From Elysia crispata (taxonomy: Eukaryota > Mollusca > Gastropoda > Plakobranchidae): a stretch of 64,000 bases of DNA. Within the stretch, counting starts at the first letter, position 1. Each line of letters starts with the position of its first letter. Made by a program: the position numbers and the translations under genes. The notes beneath the pieces are model-generated. The model did no database searches. It saw only the letters and a list, made by a program, of their open reading frames with translations, and had not been told where the DNA came from. Location of the stretch: the NCBI GenBank assembly GCA_033675545.1, contig JAWDGP010001973.1, forward strand, positions 298,501-362,500, written 5' to 3'. This document shows positions 50,601-61,628 of the stretch, in pieces.

Positions 50601-53600
50601 CCTTACATTTTTTTTACTCGGTTTCACACCCACTCCGCTAAGCTCTCAAACGCTATTTGCCATTCTTTTACTTGTCCTCACTGGATCAAAAGATATTTCA
50701 TGTTGCTTCTGCCCCATTCACTCTAAAATGAGATGTGATTCATGTCTCCATGTCATCTGCCATCCATAGTCCTTCTTTGCAGCATCTTAGTGCTTTTGTC
50801 ATGGAATGCCTGAGCCTTTGGGGTTCAAGCACTGGCCCTGATATCTGCAAGGAGTTTTTCAGTATAGGTTCGAGCTCCAAACTGTTAATAGTTGAGTTTA
50901 GCATCTCCTCTATTAGATATTCACCCTACCTGATGGGGGGGCTCAGGTTTGATTTGCAAAAATAAGCCTGAGATCATTATGTTGTGGAAGGTCTATGCCA
51001 AGCAACAAACAAAGAAGCATGTTTTCACTTTATGACACTTAGTTGTAGCGTTGTCTCCTTGTACCATGCCATGTGTCATTTTTAACTCCTGTCAGTATGA
51101 CCTAAGTGACATGAGGGACGAGTTGGAGAGTGAGAGGTCAGCCCTGATATTGCAGCAAGGTCGTCAGGACAGGATGGCCACCTCGGTGACAGAACAGATA
51201 AATCTGGATGCACAGGTTAGTCACGTCTCTGTTTAAAAAATAATTTTTTTTTGCTCACAATGAAAGTATCAGAGTCAAATCTACTGTTAAAAAAAAAAAA
51301 GAAGAAAGAAACAGAATTACACCTTATTAAAGAAATTTGTCAATAGATGTGTGTGGAATGCATTGATCATGATAAGGAGAGAACTTTATTTTTACCCATA
51401 AACTATCATACACTGAGTTTGAGATTCCATAACTTCAACTTCAGGACCTTCTGCGACTGTTTGGCATTCCGTTCATCGTGAGTCCCGTAGAGGCAGAGGC
51501 CCAGTGCGCTTTCCTTGAGGCCGCGGGTCTAACTGAGGGCACCATCACTGACGACAGTGACTTCTGGCTGTTCGGAGGTCAGCGCATGTACAAAAACTTC
51601 TTCAACCAAAACAAGCACGTGGAACTTTACACCATGGACAACATCCAAAACCATTTCAGTGAGTTCGCAGCTTTGGTATTGTCCATGAGTCAGAGTTCCT
51701 AGTGTATCCAGTTAATCTGGTACCGTTGAGATTTTAGTGAATCTGTGATTCTGCTATCTTAGTGTATTCATTGAATCTGCTATCCTTGTGAATAAATCTG
51801 CATTTATAGTGTCCGATGATCTTCTGTCTCAGTTTTCATGAAGCTGCACTTCTTGGGTTTTAAGTGAATATAAACCCTAGCGTTTTCAATGGATGTACAT
51901 TGAAAATGTAAGGACATTTATGTTAAATGTTGCAGTTTGAAATTCATAGGGCTGATTGTTGGTTTTGTTTGGTGGAGCAAAAGAGAAAAAGATCATAATG
52001 TTGCAAAGTAGAAAATGGCTTTAGATTTTTATTTTAGCACAAAAGAAATGATTTCTGATCTGCTTGAAAAGGCTAAAAGTCTGATCAAAATAGAATTTGG
52101 AAATGTGTTATTTTATTCAGAAATATATACTTTTTTTCCCCTTACCTCTCAATCAAGTGTGTGTATGTGGGTGTGTGTGTGTGCGTATATATATATATTT
52201 CAGAAATAATATTTATTGATGGAATCATTTTGTAGTTTGACATCCTTAAAGGTATCTCTATCTTCATCACAAGATTTGCTGAGAATAGCTTAATGTAAAA
52301 GCTAAAAGGTCAAGGCCACTTTTACCATTGTTTTCTATTCCAGGTCTGAGTCGAGAGCAGCTGATCAACATCGCCCTCCTGTGCGGAAGCGACTACACTG
52401 AGGGGCTCCAGGGGGTCGGACCAGTCAGGGCACTGGAGATCATGGCAGAGTTTCCTGGCTCTGGACTCGAAGGACTCAACAAGTTCAGGTTTTTATCCAA
52501 GCGGCACTGTCTGCTATAAACTGGTCCCTCTTAAGTCTCCTAAAGGTCCCACAGTTTTTTTGTTTTTTTATATAGTTTTGGAGGTACCAGATGTGTCACT
52601 GCAACTATGATGACCAATATAAATGTTTTTTTTTTAAATAAAAGTCAATTATTCTTGGAGTATTAGCTTGGTGATAAGGTGAAAAGGTGAAATCTTTATT
52701 GAAATTAACTTTGAAACACCTCTGAAATCTATGACTTGAAACTGTACTGTAATAAATAATGACGAGTTTTATTTTTTAAGTATTTTTGTTTTTTTTGTCT
52801 TTTCTTATTCAGAAAAAAATTTTGGGGGGGTTTATCTATGTGGGGTTTGAACTCATAATGAATCCTTGTTTCTCTCTTGTTTCTGAGACCTCTAACCACC
52901 AAAAAATAAATAATTCCAAGTTTATCTTTGTTTGTTTAGTTAAGTCTTTTAATGCCAACATAACATCTGAAGGAGAAGCTTAGATCTATGCTTTCAATTA
53001 TTTTACAGCATGAGCGCTAATTTGTCTTGCATGATTCAGCAATATTTGAGTGTTAATTACTTTCATCAGAAGTGATCTTTAAGACTTTACCAACCTGTTG
53101 TATCACCTGTCGTATTTTGTGTTATGTTCTTTCCACAGGCAGTGGTGGGACAAGGCCAAGAAGGCAGCAGGCTCCCTAGTGGTTGAGAACAAGATCCGAG
53201 CTCGGCTGAAGAACCTAACTCTCATACCAGGTGACATTTAATGGGTTTGAATCTCGTGAGGCCTTCGTGCTTTCATGTAGATTGGGCCCTTTTATTTTTT
53301 CTTTTTCGTAGTTTAATCATTGGGTTAGATTTCGTTGATGAAAGTTAAAAGTTTGCAAAATTTTGTCAGATTTATCTGAGTTTTGTTTTCTAATATTTTT
53401 TTTTTAAACAGTATTGATTTAACCAATAGATGGATTTTGTTGATGTTGATTGAAAGCATGTGACATTTGTTCCAGGTTTTATTTTATTGCCCATTGAAAT
53501 AATTAGAAAGTGAATCACAAACATGGTCTTTCATGGTTACAATTGATACTATGACTTTAAGTCAGTAGAAAAAGAATTGTAGTATTGAAAAAGAAACATA

Positions 53601-56600
53601 ATAAATAAATATAATAAATTCAGCCTTTGTTTTTAATTTGATACTGACGTACCAAGTCTGTCTAAATTTTTACCTGTGTGAAGAGTCAGCTAAAACCAAA
53701 GGCAACATAAAAGGTTAAACTCGTTCTCTTCATTAATGAAACTAATTGCACCAACACTCATGAATTATTTGTTTGCTCTGCTGAAAAAGAGGGTAGGTAA
53801 CAGTTCTTACAGAAAATTCTGGTAGACACAAATTTTTCAGCCGCAGTCCTTTTGGGGCATATTTTGGATATTGAAATGCCCTATATTCTCATTTATTTTC
53901 TGCATTTGAAAGATTTTTTTTTTTTGAGAAGTGATTATCTTAAACGGAAGTCGACTTTATCTCCCTTGTTCTTTCTCCACCACCCTCGACACTGTCCAGG
54001 TTTCCCCAGTGAAGCCGTTGTTGACGCGTATCTCAACCCAACGGTTGACGAGTCGACAGAGAGATTCTCATGGGCGAGTCCTGACCTTCCCACATTGAGA
54101 GAGTATCCTTGGTTTCCTCAGTCAGCGTTTAACAATACATATATATATATAATATATTATAACTTAGCAGCAGAGCTATCACCTAACTGTCTGACTGGTA
54201 TTAGATTATTTCAATCCTAATTTGAGGAAGCTTCCTTTCGGGCATTAACTGGCATGGCTTGACAATTTCTCTTACTGGTCATTACATCTTTACCCTAGCT
54301 CCTTAGAGCTTTTATATACTTGTGTGTACTTTTGGAGAATTTCGCTTAAAAAGATTAGCCAAAAGCTATGATATCTGAAGATTTTTCAATTTTATGTGAA
54401 CACAAAGTCAGAGGTGCCGAATTTCTGGATAAATCCGGAAATCCGGGTTTTTGTAGATCTCCGGATTTTGCGTGGCAGGGGGATGATCCTCGCTAAAAAT
54501 ATCCAAAACTTTTTATGAGAATGGATTTTTTTTTTACCCTACCGGATTATATTTCGACCACCACCATTGTTTCATCCGCAACTTTTATTTTTGTGGTGGT
54601 CTTATGGACTTGTTCACCACTTTTTTTTTCTACTCGCCGGAAAAGTTAACTCCCTTGAAGCATTTTGCGCGTGCGCTCTTACCTTTTTTGTTTCAATTCA
54701 TTCTTTCATTTGAATCGATGAAACCAGCTAAAACCATCTGACATTCTTAGCGCTGGTATATTTCTGAATCTGATCCCCTAATGTTAGTCTATCTGTGAAA
54801 TAGACAGGTTCTGACATCCCTTGCATTGAAATATTTCTAAACCTGACACCCCTATTCTTGGAATTTCCCTTAACATTTCCCCTCTCCAGCTTCTGCAAGA
54901 TCAAGTTTGGCTGGGTCAAGGAGAAGTCAGACCAGACTCTGGTGCCAATGTTCAAAGAGTGGAGCAAGACCCAGGTAAAAAAATCCCACAGTAATTTAGA
55001 TAAAGAAATTTTCATTTTGCTGAGGAGTTTACATTTGGTCAAGAGTTATGTTGTGGATCCACAGCTCCGTTGGTTCATGACGAATAGAGACAGAAAGAGA
55101 TTTCATTGTGTGTATGGGGGTTGGAAAACACAGCAAGTTAGACTGGCTGACCTAACGAGGTTGTAACCGCACTGTTTTTGCTTGTCAAATGTGGGAGTAA
55201 ATAAACATTTTTTTCAGAGTTGTTTATCAAATACATACCAATAATCCAAAAATCAATTTATCTGTTTATAAAATACAAAGATAAAGAAGAGGCAAGGCTG
55301 GAAAAAAAGAATCAGTTATAGAGAAGATCAATTTATCATAGTTTGATATAAGTGGAGGGCATTGCAGTAAGCAGTTTCATAAGTATTGTTGTATGAATGT
55401 TAGCTGAATTGTATTGAAGGAAATTGTCAACCTGCCAAAATTGAACCGTACATAGCGTTTGAAGCATATGCAGTTAAACGTTTTCAATTTTGTCTATTGT
55501 CTTGTTGTATCTTTAGAATTACATATCTTAAAGCTAAAATTTTTAACCGCCGGTTGTGAGCAAATTTGTTACCAATATGGCTTTGGAGGCTTCTAGCTTC
55601 AGTCATTTTTCTGTAGAAAGCAATGTTTTTCCACATCCAAATTTTTCCCTACTGGCTCTACAAAATTGGTTTCTTATTCTTTGCTTTCTCCACAGAGTCA
55701 AGGTAGGATTAACTCCTATTTCGGACCGGAAGCATTTGTACAGACCTCTAGGATAAAGAGCGACCGTTTGAGGAAGGCACTGGAGATGGTGAAGAACCCG
55801 GCCTCGGCTTCTCAGGCTGAAGGCGAGAAAGTTAGCGATAAGGCCACAAGTGGCAGGAGCAAGAATAACCAACAGCTCAGGAAGAAAAATTCGAAGAGGA
55901 AACAGGTGGAAGATGTTGAGGAGCTCGGAGAGGAGGCAAGGAAGACAGAGGAAAACCAAATTCTTGAGAAAGTCCCAGAAAATAAACGAAGCAAAAAAGT
56001 TTCCTTCGCTGAAGAGGTAGAGAAAAATTCAAAAGATATGAATTGGAAAAAGAGTTGTACCAAATTTGAGAATGATGACGGAGAAGAGGAAAGAGACAAT
56101 GACTTTATGATCAATATGTCCGGGAAAGTAAGAAGAGCAAAAGAAGAGTTGGATAAGATAAAAGAGGCACAGAGCTTTGCTTGTGTCCAGAAAAGAGGAG
56201 GGATGACGGGAGAAAAGAGAGGTCAGACCAAAGGTAAGGTAAGAGGGAGTGGGAAGGGAAAGATCCAGGTCGGAAACACCACACCAATTTCTCTGGACAT
56301 CGCTAGAAAATCTGGCAATTCTCGGAGGGGAAGGTCAGCACGAGGTGGAAAGGTTGTTTCGTCTAAACCGGCTGGGGCGGTGAACTTGTCAGAGAGCAGC
56401 AGCACAGAAGATTGCGAGGAAGACGCAGCATCACCAGCTGGTCAACGTATCGAAGATACCAAGGTCAAGCTGGAGACTAAGAAACAACAAGTGCCTTACA
56501 AAACTTTGCAGAAACCTGCTAAAACATTTACAGATTCAATTTTGGCAAAAAGAAAATCTGGGATAACCAATAGAGAGAGTGAAAAAGGGACAGAAGGAAA

Positions 56601-58155
56601 AAGGACAAGTTCCCTCTTGTCAAAACCGCGAGCCTTAGAGAAACCCAGTTGTCAGTCCACTGGCATGGCAGCGAGACAGGTCAAAGGTCGTGAGGATTCC
56701 AGCAAATGTCTCAAGGAGTCTGCTGAGTCAGGTCCCAGAGATTTGTTGACTCATGATGACGGGGAGATATTCAGGCAGGCCAGGCAAAGAAAATCGGGAA
56801 GCTATGGTCAACGTGACTGCGAGGAGAAGGCATCAATTGTTAAGAATATTTCTCTAGGAATGTCTGAACAGAATGGCGCTGCTATGACTGTTGCAGAGAA
56901 AGCCCCGGCCAGGTCAGCAGGAGAGGCTGCTTGCAACAAGAAAGATAAGGATAGTGAAGGCGCAGATAATTTAGGTGAAATTATGTCTGGTGGAGAAGTT
57001 GAGTCTGAAGCTGTTGACATGAGCAAGGCAGACGTGTCGGTGATCAACCGACGTAACCTGCCAGCCACTCTGGCGTATTTGAACCAACGCAGCCGACAGG
57101 ACAGGATGCTGCTTCACCAGATCAGCGGCAAGCGGTTGCATAATGCTGTTGAGCTGCGTATGGAGCAGGAGGAACGGAGGCAGCCTCTCGTATTAGAGAG
57201 AGCGAAGAGAAAGGAAGAAGAGGGAGAGAGGATGCAGCCTTGTGCTGAAAAAGTAAGAGGAAAGGAAGAGGCAGATTGTGAAACTGAAGAGGAACAAACA
57301 TGTTACCTCTCTGGTTTATCTTTTGAAGATGCTCTGGGTGGCGGAGACCTTCAGTCTAGTTTTGGGTCAAGAGTAAAGAAGAGGAAAGTGAACAGCGGCA
57401 AGGAGAGACCTGCGCAGATTAGAGGTAAGGTGGGACACAAAACAGCTAAAACTGTTCCGCAAGATGTTACTTCGCACACTTCTCCTGGTGATGAAAGGAA
57501 AATATCATCTGAACCCCAAAGGCATATGTTGCCAAGTGGCAAGGAGATAGCCAAAACCACCTCCAATATTCTTAATACTGATGCAAATATTTCATCAACT
57601 GAGAATTTGTCAGTAGGAAAGACATTGAGCACAGGTGTAAGAGATTTTTCTCAAAAGAAAAAGCCTTATACTGAAGACTTGAAATCTTCTGGTGATTCAA
57701 CAGAAACCACAGACAAAATTGACTCTTTTTCATCTATGGTTAGAAAAGATTCCGAAGTGCGACCAAAACAAAATGAGGGAGACAGGGTAAAATCAAAAGG
57801 GAAATCTAAACGAAGTCAGGCTTTTGACAAACCCATAAACATTGTTGGTTCAGATGATGATGGCACCACACGCTGCCCCAAGGCAAGTTTCCGTAATCAG
57901 CTAAAACACCTCCACGAATCAAGGTCAGTAAAAGGTCACGGTCCACTGTATTTATCAGCTCCTGGTCAGAACACAATGCCCTCACTTGATGTGCGGGCCA
58001 GAGCTTTTGCTGGAAAGGGTAAAGGTCGCGGTAAGAACAGAACTGTGGAGGGGAGTGGAGGTGAAGGAGGCTTCATCACTACTGAGGAGAGAAAACAGTA
58101 TGAGAACATAACTCTTGACGATCTTGGCAGTGATTTCAGTGATGAGGGCTTTTGA
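44521..58155 (+). CDS. ERCC5: XPG/ERCC5 structure-specific DNA endonuclease
   Basis: Orthologue of XPG (ERCC5/Rad2), the FEN1-family nuclease that makes the 3' incision in nucleotide excision repair, acting with TFIIH and PCNA in the nucleus. Fifteen exons (88, 80, 96, 251, 61, 144, 601, 1184, 120, 214, 145, 92, 103, 85 and 2460 bp) join in frame with GT-AG borders to give 1,907 residues; human XPG has 1,186. N domain: [15 protein letters not shown]..., D30 and D77 in VFVFDGG. Spacer with QLKGLIKKC and [20 protein letters not shown] domain: E891, E893, D912, D914 and D963 (GSDYTEG). All seven acidic active-site residues known from human XPG are present, with the same 72-residue spacing from E891 to D963. 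PIP box QGRINSYF at 1090-1097. The last exon adds 819 residues of charged, low-complexity sequence. Start chosen by the conserved MGV(H/Q)GLW beginning. Confidence 0.95.
45089..45168 (+). CDS. ERCC5: ERCC5 exon 2
   Basis: Acceptor AAATTAAAG is pyrimidine-poor, but the frame gives D30[26 protein letters not shown], the XPG DISIWLNQALKGVRD counterpart. Asp30 is an active-site acid. Donor GTGACA. Confidence 0.92.
45648..45743 (+). CDS. ERCC5: ERCC5 exon 3
   Basis: Acceptor CTGTCAG, donor GTAGGT. Encodes [20 protein letters not shown] then [12 protein letters not shown], with active-site Asp77 at the human position. Confidence 0.95.
46436..46615. repeat. 45 bp tandem repeat (4 copies) in ERCC5 intron 3
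   Basis: ACTCATTTAGTTACAGAGCC / AGATGATCATTGTTATTCTC / TAAAA repeated four times with a few substitutions. Confidence 0.92.
46788..47038 (+). CDS. ERCC5: ERCC5 exon 4
   Basis: [35 protein letters not shown] and a Gly/Ser linker, matching the [20 protein letters not shown] helix after the N domain; then [11 protein letters not shown]. Ends in two bases of Asn. Confidence 0.92.
47503..47563 (+). CDS. ERCC5: ERCC5 exon 5
   Basis: [20 protein letters not shown], bounded by TTTCAG and GTTAGT. Confidence 0.9.
47781..47924 (+). CDS. ERCC5: ERCC5 exon 6
   Basis: [40 protein letters not shown] and SHLTKMPE, the [11 protein letters not shown]...R segment typical of XPG. Acceptor TTTTTCAG, donor GTGAGG. 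Confidence 0.94.
48209..48809 (+). CDS. ERCC5: ERCC5 exon 7, spacer region
   Basis: [20 protein letters not shown], then [20 protein letters not shown], the conserved first part of the XPG spacer, followed by acidic/basic low-complexity sequence ending in SSSSE. In human XPG the spacer mediates contact with TFIIH and substrate choice. Donor G|GTGCGT. Confidence 0.93.
48909..48958. repeat. Two-copy 24 bp direct repeat in ERCC5 intron 7
   Basis: AAGTCTGTCTTCTATATGAA + GAGTT twice in tandem. Confidence 0.85.
49282..50465 (+). CDS. ERCC5: ERCC5 exon 8, spacer with tandem UIM-like motifs
   Basis: Begins [20 protein letters not shown] and continues as acidic spacer. Two similar motifs stand 27 residues apart: [14 protein letters not shown] (about residues 685-698) and [14 protein letters not shown] (712-725). 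The acidic-L-x-L-A-x-x-L-S-L layout is that of ubiquitin-interacting motifs; the second fits better. Donor GTAAGT. Confidence 0.9.
50466..51095 (+). other. ERCC5 intron 8
   Basis: Non-coding, with a stretch at 50580-50960 that reads like old repeat sequence but has no motif I can name. Confidence 0.5.
51096..51215 (+). CDS. ERCC5: ERCC5 exon 9
   Basis: [40 protein letters not shown]: the helix leading into the I domain (human ...QQQERIAATVTGQMFLESQ). Confidence 0.94.
51445..51658 (+). CDS. ERCC5: ERCC5 exon 10, I-domain catalytic core
   Basis: [60 protein letters not shown]. Carries active-site acids E891, E893, D912 and D914. Acceptor TTCAG, donor A|GTGAGT. Confidence 0.96.
52344..52488 (+). 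CDS. ERCC5: ERCC5 exon 11, H2TH region
   Basis: [40 protein letters not shown]: the GSDYTEG loop with Asp963 and the helix-two-turn-helix DNA-binding motif of the FEN1 family. Confidence 0.96.
53139..53230 (+). CDS. ERCC5: ERCC5 exon 12
   Basis: [31 protein letters not shown], matching the SEWWHEAQ...KKLRTLQLTPGF segment of XPG. Confidence 0.93.
54000..54102 (+). CDS. ERCC5: ERCC5 exon 13
   Basis: [33 protein letters not shown]: the GFPNPAVAEAYLKPVVDDS...FLWGKPDLDKIRE counterpart. Donor GA|GTATCC. Confidence 0.94.
54103..54889 (+). other. ERCC5 intron 13
   Basis: Includes a short (TA)n at 54142-54158 and a stretch at 54410-54680 with repeated TCCGGA(T/A)-type words that looks like an old dispersed repeat. 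Confidence 0.45.
54890..54974 (+). CDS. ERCC5: ERCC5 exon 14
   Basis: [28 protein letters not shown], matching XPG [24 protein letters not shown]. Acceptor CTCTCCAG. Confidence 0.94.
55696..58155 (+). CDS. ERCC5: ERCC5 exon 15, PIP box and very long tail
   Basis: Starts [20 protein letters not shown]: QxxIxxYF is a PCNA-interacting box at the same place as the human QLRIDSFF box. Then [12 protein letters not shown] (human RIKSQRLNRAVTCM) and about 780 residues rich in K, E, S and R with basic clusters that could be nuclear-localisation signals ([18 protein letters not shown]). It ends with an acidic tail [15 protein letters not shown]. Human XPG has about 200 residues in this region. Confidence 0.93.
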   Translation, partial: SQGRINSYFGPEAFVQTSRIKSDRLRKALEMVKNPASASQAEGEKVSDKATSGRSKNNQQLRKKNSKRKQVEDVEELGEEARKTEENQILEKVPENKRSKKVSFAEEVEKNSKDMNWKKSCTKFENDDGEEERDNDFMINMSGKVRRAKEELDKIKEAQSFACVQKRGGMTGEKRGQTKGKVRGSGKGKIQVGNTTPISLDIARKSGNSRRGRSARGGKVVSSKPAGAVNLSESSSTEDCEEDAASPAGQRIEDTKVKLETKKQQVPYKTLQKPAKTFTDSILAKRKSGITNRESEKGTEGKRTSSLLSKPRALEKPSCQSTGMAARQVKGREDSSKCLKESAESGPRDLLTHDDGEIFRQARQRKSGSYGQRDCEEKASIVKNISLGMSEQNGAAMTVAEKAPARSAGEAACNKKDKDSEGADNLGEIMSGGEVESEAVDMSKADVSVINRRNLPATLAYLNQRSRQDRMLLHQISGKRLHNAVELRMEQEERRQPLVLERAKRKEEEGERMQPCAEKVRGKEEADCETEEEQTCYLSGLSFEDALGGGDLQSSFGSRVKKRKVNSGKERPAQIRGKVGHKTAKTVPQDVTSHTSPGDERKISSEPQRHMLPSGKEIAKTTSNILNTDANISSTENLSVGKTLSTGVRDFSQKKKPYTEDLKSSGDSTETTDKIDSFSSMVRKDSEVRPKQNEGDRVKSKGKSKRSQAFDKPINIVGSDDDGTTRCPKASFRNQLKHLHESRSVKGHGPLYLSAPGQNTMPSLDVRARAFAGKGKGRGKNRTVEGSGGEGGFITTEERKQYENITLDDLGSDFSDEGF

Positions 58156-59199
58156 GTAACGCAGGTTGGAGAGGGCTGATTTGTTCTTAATTTTTTCCTT
58201 GTTATAGTATAAAGCAAATAACTACATGTATTCCTTTCAATCAATTGTGAATTTAAAACAAAACAAATATGTTTCATAGGTAACTGCTTTTTCTCATTCA
58301 TTCTGTCGTAATACTAAAGGCCTTCTTCATAACTGAAGGACTTATTAAGGCTGCCCTTAACTTGAGAAAAATGTCAGCTGTCAGAAAAATCAGGGATATT
58401 AAGATGGCATAGCATCAGCAGCAAAATAGCAGCAGCTTTGCTTTTTTTCAATTTCTTGTCTATAATTTGAATCGCTCACCAACGAAAACTTTTTTTTTTC
58501 AGATTAATCATTACTCTGTCTCAATGAAAACTAAGTACGATATTTATACATCTGATCTTTGAGCTGTGTGACGGATATCTCTGTGCTTGTCTGGAAAAAA
58601 TTGTTGTCAATACTCGAGAAAAAAGATTTACATAAGATACATTTAAAAAGTTTTATGATCATAAATCTGCACTATGAGAATGAGATTGAGACAATGAGTT
58701 ATTATGTGGTTGGGAAAAATTGATGTAGGTTTAATGCCATTTTAGCCGCAGAAACATTACTCGTGGTTATACCTAATGTGCAAATACATGTATTTACTCC
58801 CAACATACAATAGTTTGAGATGTGAAATTCAAGTCAGGGTACTAAGACTTTCACTACTACTAGTACTAGTAAAATACACTTTTGTGCAGTGAGTTTTATT
58901 ATGACCTTCTTAAAAACTTGACGACAACGAATTCATGAACCGTGATTTATGAACTGTTCAAAGAATGTAAAAGATACCTTTCAGTTTAACTTGTAGGGAC
59001 ATACATCACATGTTTTTAATGAGACTTTGTGCACAATTTTGCGAATTTACACACCGTGCTGGTATGTTCATGTTTGGGTCATCATTAATAACTTAATACT
59101 GTACGTACATCTACAGGTATACGCCTGTACTTTGTTGTATGTCTTCTCTATTATTTGTGTATTAATATACTGTATGACTTAATCATACCTTCCAATAAA
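58156..59199 (+). other. ERCC5 3'UTR (probable)
   Basis: Non-coding and AT-rich up to the first AATAAA that I see after the stop, at 59194-59199, followed by a T-rich stretch. Confidence 0.5.
59194..59199 (+). promoter_or_regulatory. Candidate ERCC5 polyadenylation signal
   Basis: AATAAA in TTCCAATAAACC, about 1.04 kb after the stop. Confidence 0.5.
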
Positions 59200-60117
59200 C
59201 CTTTCTTTGTAACTTATCAGTTCAAAGAAGTTTGTCGTTGGTTTCTTGATTATCTTGACAAGATCTGTTTGGATTTTAAAAATTGGATTGATCTTGAATA
59301 TGATTGTGATCATAGTCTTGACACTGATTATGATGATGACGATGCTGGTGATGGTATTGGTCTTTGAGGTTGATGTTTATAAAGATGATGTTGCTGATTA
59401 TAAAAATAATACATGTAATCTAAAGCTAAAATGTAAGGACAATGTTAATATTGGTTTTGTTTGGTATGATATGATCAATGGCAATAATGATGATGATGAT
59501 GAAGATCAGTGTAAATTATGGTGATGATTTTTCTAGATGGATTCTCATAGGATGTTGCAATTATACTTTATATAGTGTCTATGTGTATTCTAATAAACAA
59601 TATCAATCAAATCTAAATGCAGTACTTTTTTTTTTTAATTTCCATTACAATCCAGTTGGCATTTTTGTAATTAAAATACATGTAGGGCCTACATCTGTAA
59701 TTCTTTTCTTTTTTTTTAATCAAATTTGAAACTGTGACATGATGTAGTCTGTCCCACCTCAAGTTCAAGTCATGGCCTTGTCTATTATGTGGAAATTTCT
59801 TCTTTTAAACAATTATACTATTTATAGGCGTTACGTATGAGACTCCCACTATGTGCACTAGAGTTGGATGAAGAGGTGTGATTGTCACTGCTTGGCTAGA
59901 TATCTATAGATCTCACTATTCATTCCTAACAAACTCGCTGATTATTTTATGAAGTCTGGTGTTCTATTCTCAGTCTAAATCAAGCAGGGCAATAAAATTA
60001 AAAGATTGATTAAATGCATTTTTTTAAATTTTTTTTTATTTTTAACACTAAAAGTAAATTTAGAAAAGTAAAAATAAAGTGCATGAAATGAGCAACGCTT
60101 CCTCTTTGCTCTGTTCT
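59200..60117. other. Intergenic, AT-rich
   Basis: Holds two short GAT-rich patches (59329-59350, 59488-59505) and nothing else supported. Confidence 0.4.
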
Positions 60118-60160
60118 TCTTCTTCCTATTCTTCTTCTTCTTCTTCTTTTTCTGTTTTTT

Positions 60161-60193
<33 letters not shown>

Positions 60194-60232
60194 CTTCTTC
60201 TTCTTCTTCTTCTTCTTCTTCTTCCTCTTTCC
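60118..60232. repeat. (CTT)n microsatellite
   Basis: Trinucleotide tract TTC/CTT, about 110 bp with a few interruptions. Confidence 0.95.
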
Positions 60233-60664
60233 TGCCTTCATTATCATAATCATCATCTTCATTATCAGTATCATTAACTGTTTATCAATCATAGAAATCT
60301 ACACTTGATGAGGCCTTTATATGTACAGACAACCTTGTAGTACACATTATACCGGCTCCACTCTGGAAAGGGCCTGCGTGTGTAACAACTACATGTAACA
60401 TGAGTGCTAAAGTTCCTTCACCGTTCATCGTTATGTAACTGCTGTATTTCCGCAGCCACGCTGTGCCCCAACGGCCACAACACATACAGAAACGCATACA
60501 GATGTTCAGTCGCCTAAGCCGGTCATGAGGCTTAGAACAAAACCACAGGGGTTTTGACTGTTTGCTCTTCTGCCCCACAAGGTCATTGTCACCTGTTTGC
60601 TCTAAGACAGGGGCGATAATCGAAGTTCTTGTCCTCCTGTGTTGCGGACCTCTGTCACGTTACT

Positions 60665-60735
60665 GCCAGATAGCTCAGTCGGTAGAGCTCCGGACCTACA
60701 GTACAGGTCGGGGATTCGAACTCTGACTTCTTGAC
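60665..60735 (+). mobile_element. tRNA-derived SINE head
   Basis: Contains an RNA polymerase III A box (ATAGCTCAGTCGGTAGAGC) and B box (GGGATTCGAACTC) 30-odd bases apart, as in a tRNA. The acceptor ends do not pair and there is no proper 3' half, so it is a SINE promoter and not a working tRNA. The SINE body probably runs on to about 60960. Confidence 0.72.
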
Positions 60736-60979
60736 TTGGGTTACCTCAGTACCTGGTGGTGGGGTAGAGTCTCATCTAACCAACCTTATCGGAAGGCTTG
60801 ACGGGAAGCTAATAGTCTCAGTGACTGTCAAGGTGACCCTGACATTGCACTTAACTTAGTTGTTGCCTCTGGATCTGAAAATGAACTGTTGTAGAATTGC
60901 CCAGCTGCACGGTCCGTTACGGTCCTAAAAAGATAAACGCCTAGCGTAGCGAGGGTGCAAAATCATAAACTAACCAACC

Positions 60980-61628
60980 ATGTGGTTGGCAGACATAATG
61001 AAGGTAACTCTAGACAGAATAAAAATTGTCCAGCGTCTATAAAATACAGCACGAGGGACACCATACATGTATAAGCCAATCGGTATGAACTGGGCTGACT
61101 ATGGAAAAGAACCGTTTTTTATCTGCTGGCGGAGTCGGATCTAACGAGCCGAATATTCTTGGCTTCCTCAATCAAGCTTTTGGTTAAAAAATGAAGACGA
61201 ACCGGGTTCGATTTTCGGCTGGGCCATCCGGTTTTGGAGTCGGATCTTCCTAGCCCTATACTTTTTGCTTGATCGAAAGATTCGGTTCCTGTGTGGGATT
61301 CTACCTGAACCTGTGCGAGAAACCGATAGAGCCTGGCCAAAGATGGGTCCTCTAAATCATTCCGACTTGAAAGGATAACATTAACAACGTACATGTATGA
61401 TATAGGCCAAAACATTAATAAAACTGCTAGAACAGCAACAACAACAAAAAAAATCTATCGATAAACACAAATAACACAGTGGCTAACAAAACGACCGTAT
61501 TTCATATAATTTATATACATATACACCTAAACCTACATCACAAGTTCCAGAAGTCACAATTAATTATGTTCAGACTGCAGACCAAAAAAAGAAGCAAATA
61601 AATTATTAAATAGCAGTAGCACGCTGAG
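60980..61628. other. Unassigned intergenic sequence
   Basis: Higher GC from 61130 to 61330; no frame or repeat is recognised. Confidence 0.4.

Noticed and set aside
57080-57115. RQDRM in the ERCC5 last exon matching RQDRM in exon 9
   Set aside because: Only five residues shared; surrounding sequence differs, so probably coincidence.
60665-60735. Functional tRNA gene
   Set aside because: Acceptor arms do not pair and the T-arm/3' end is wrong; better explained as a SINE.
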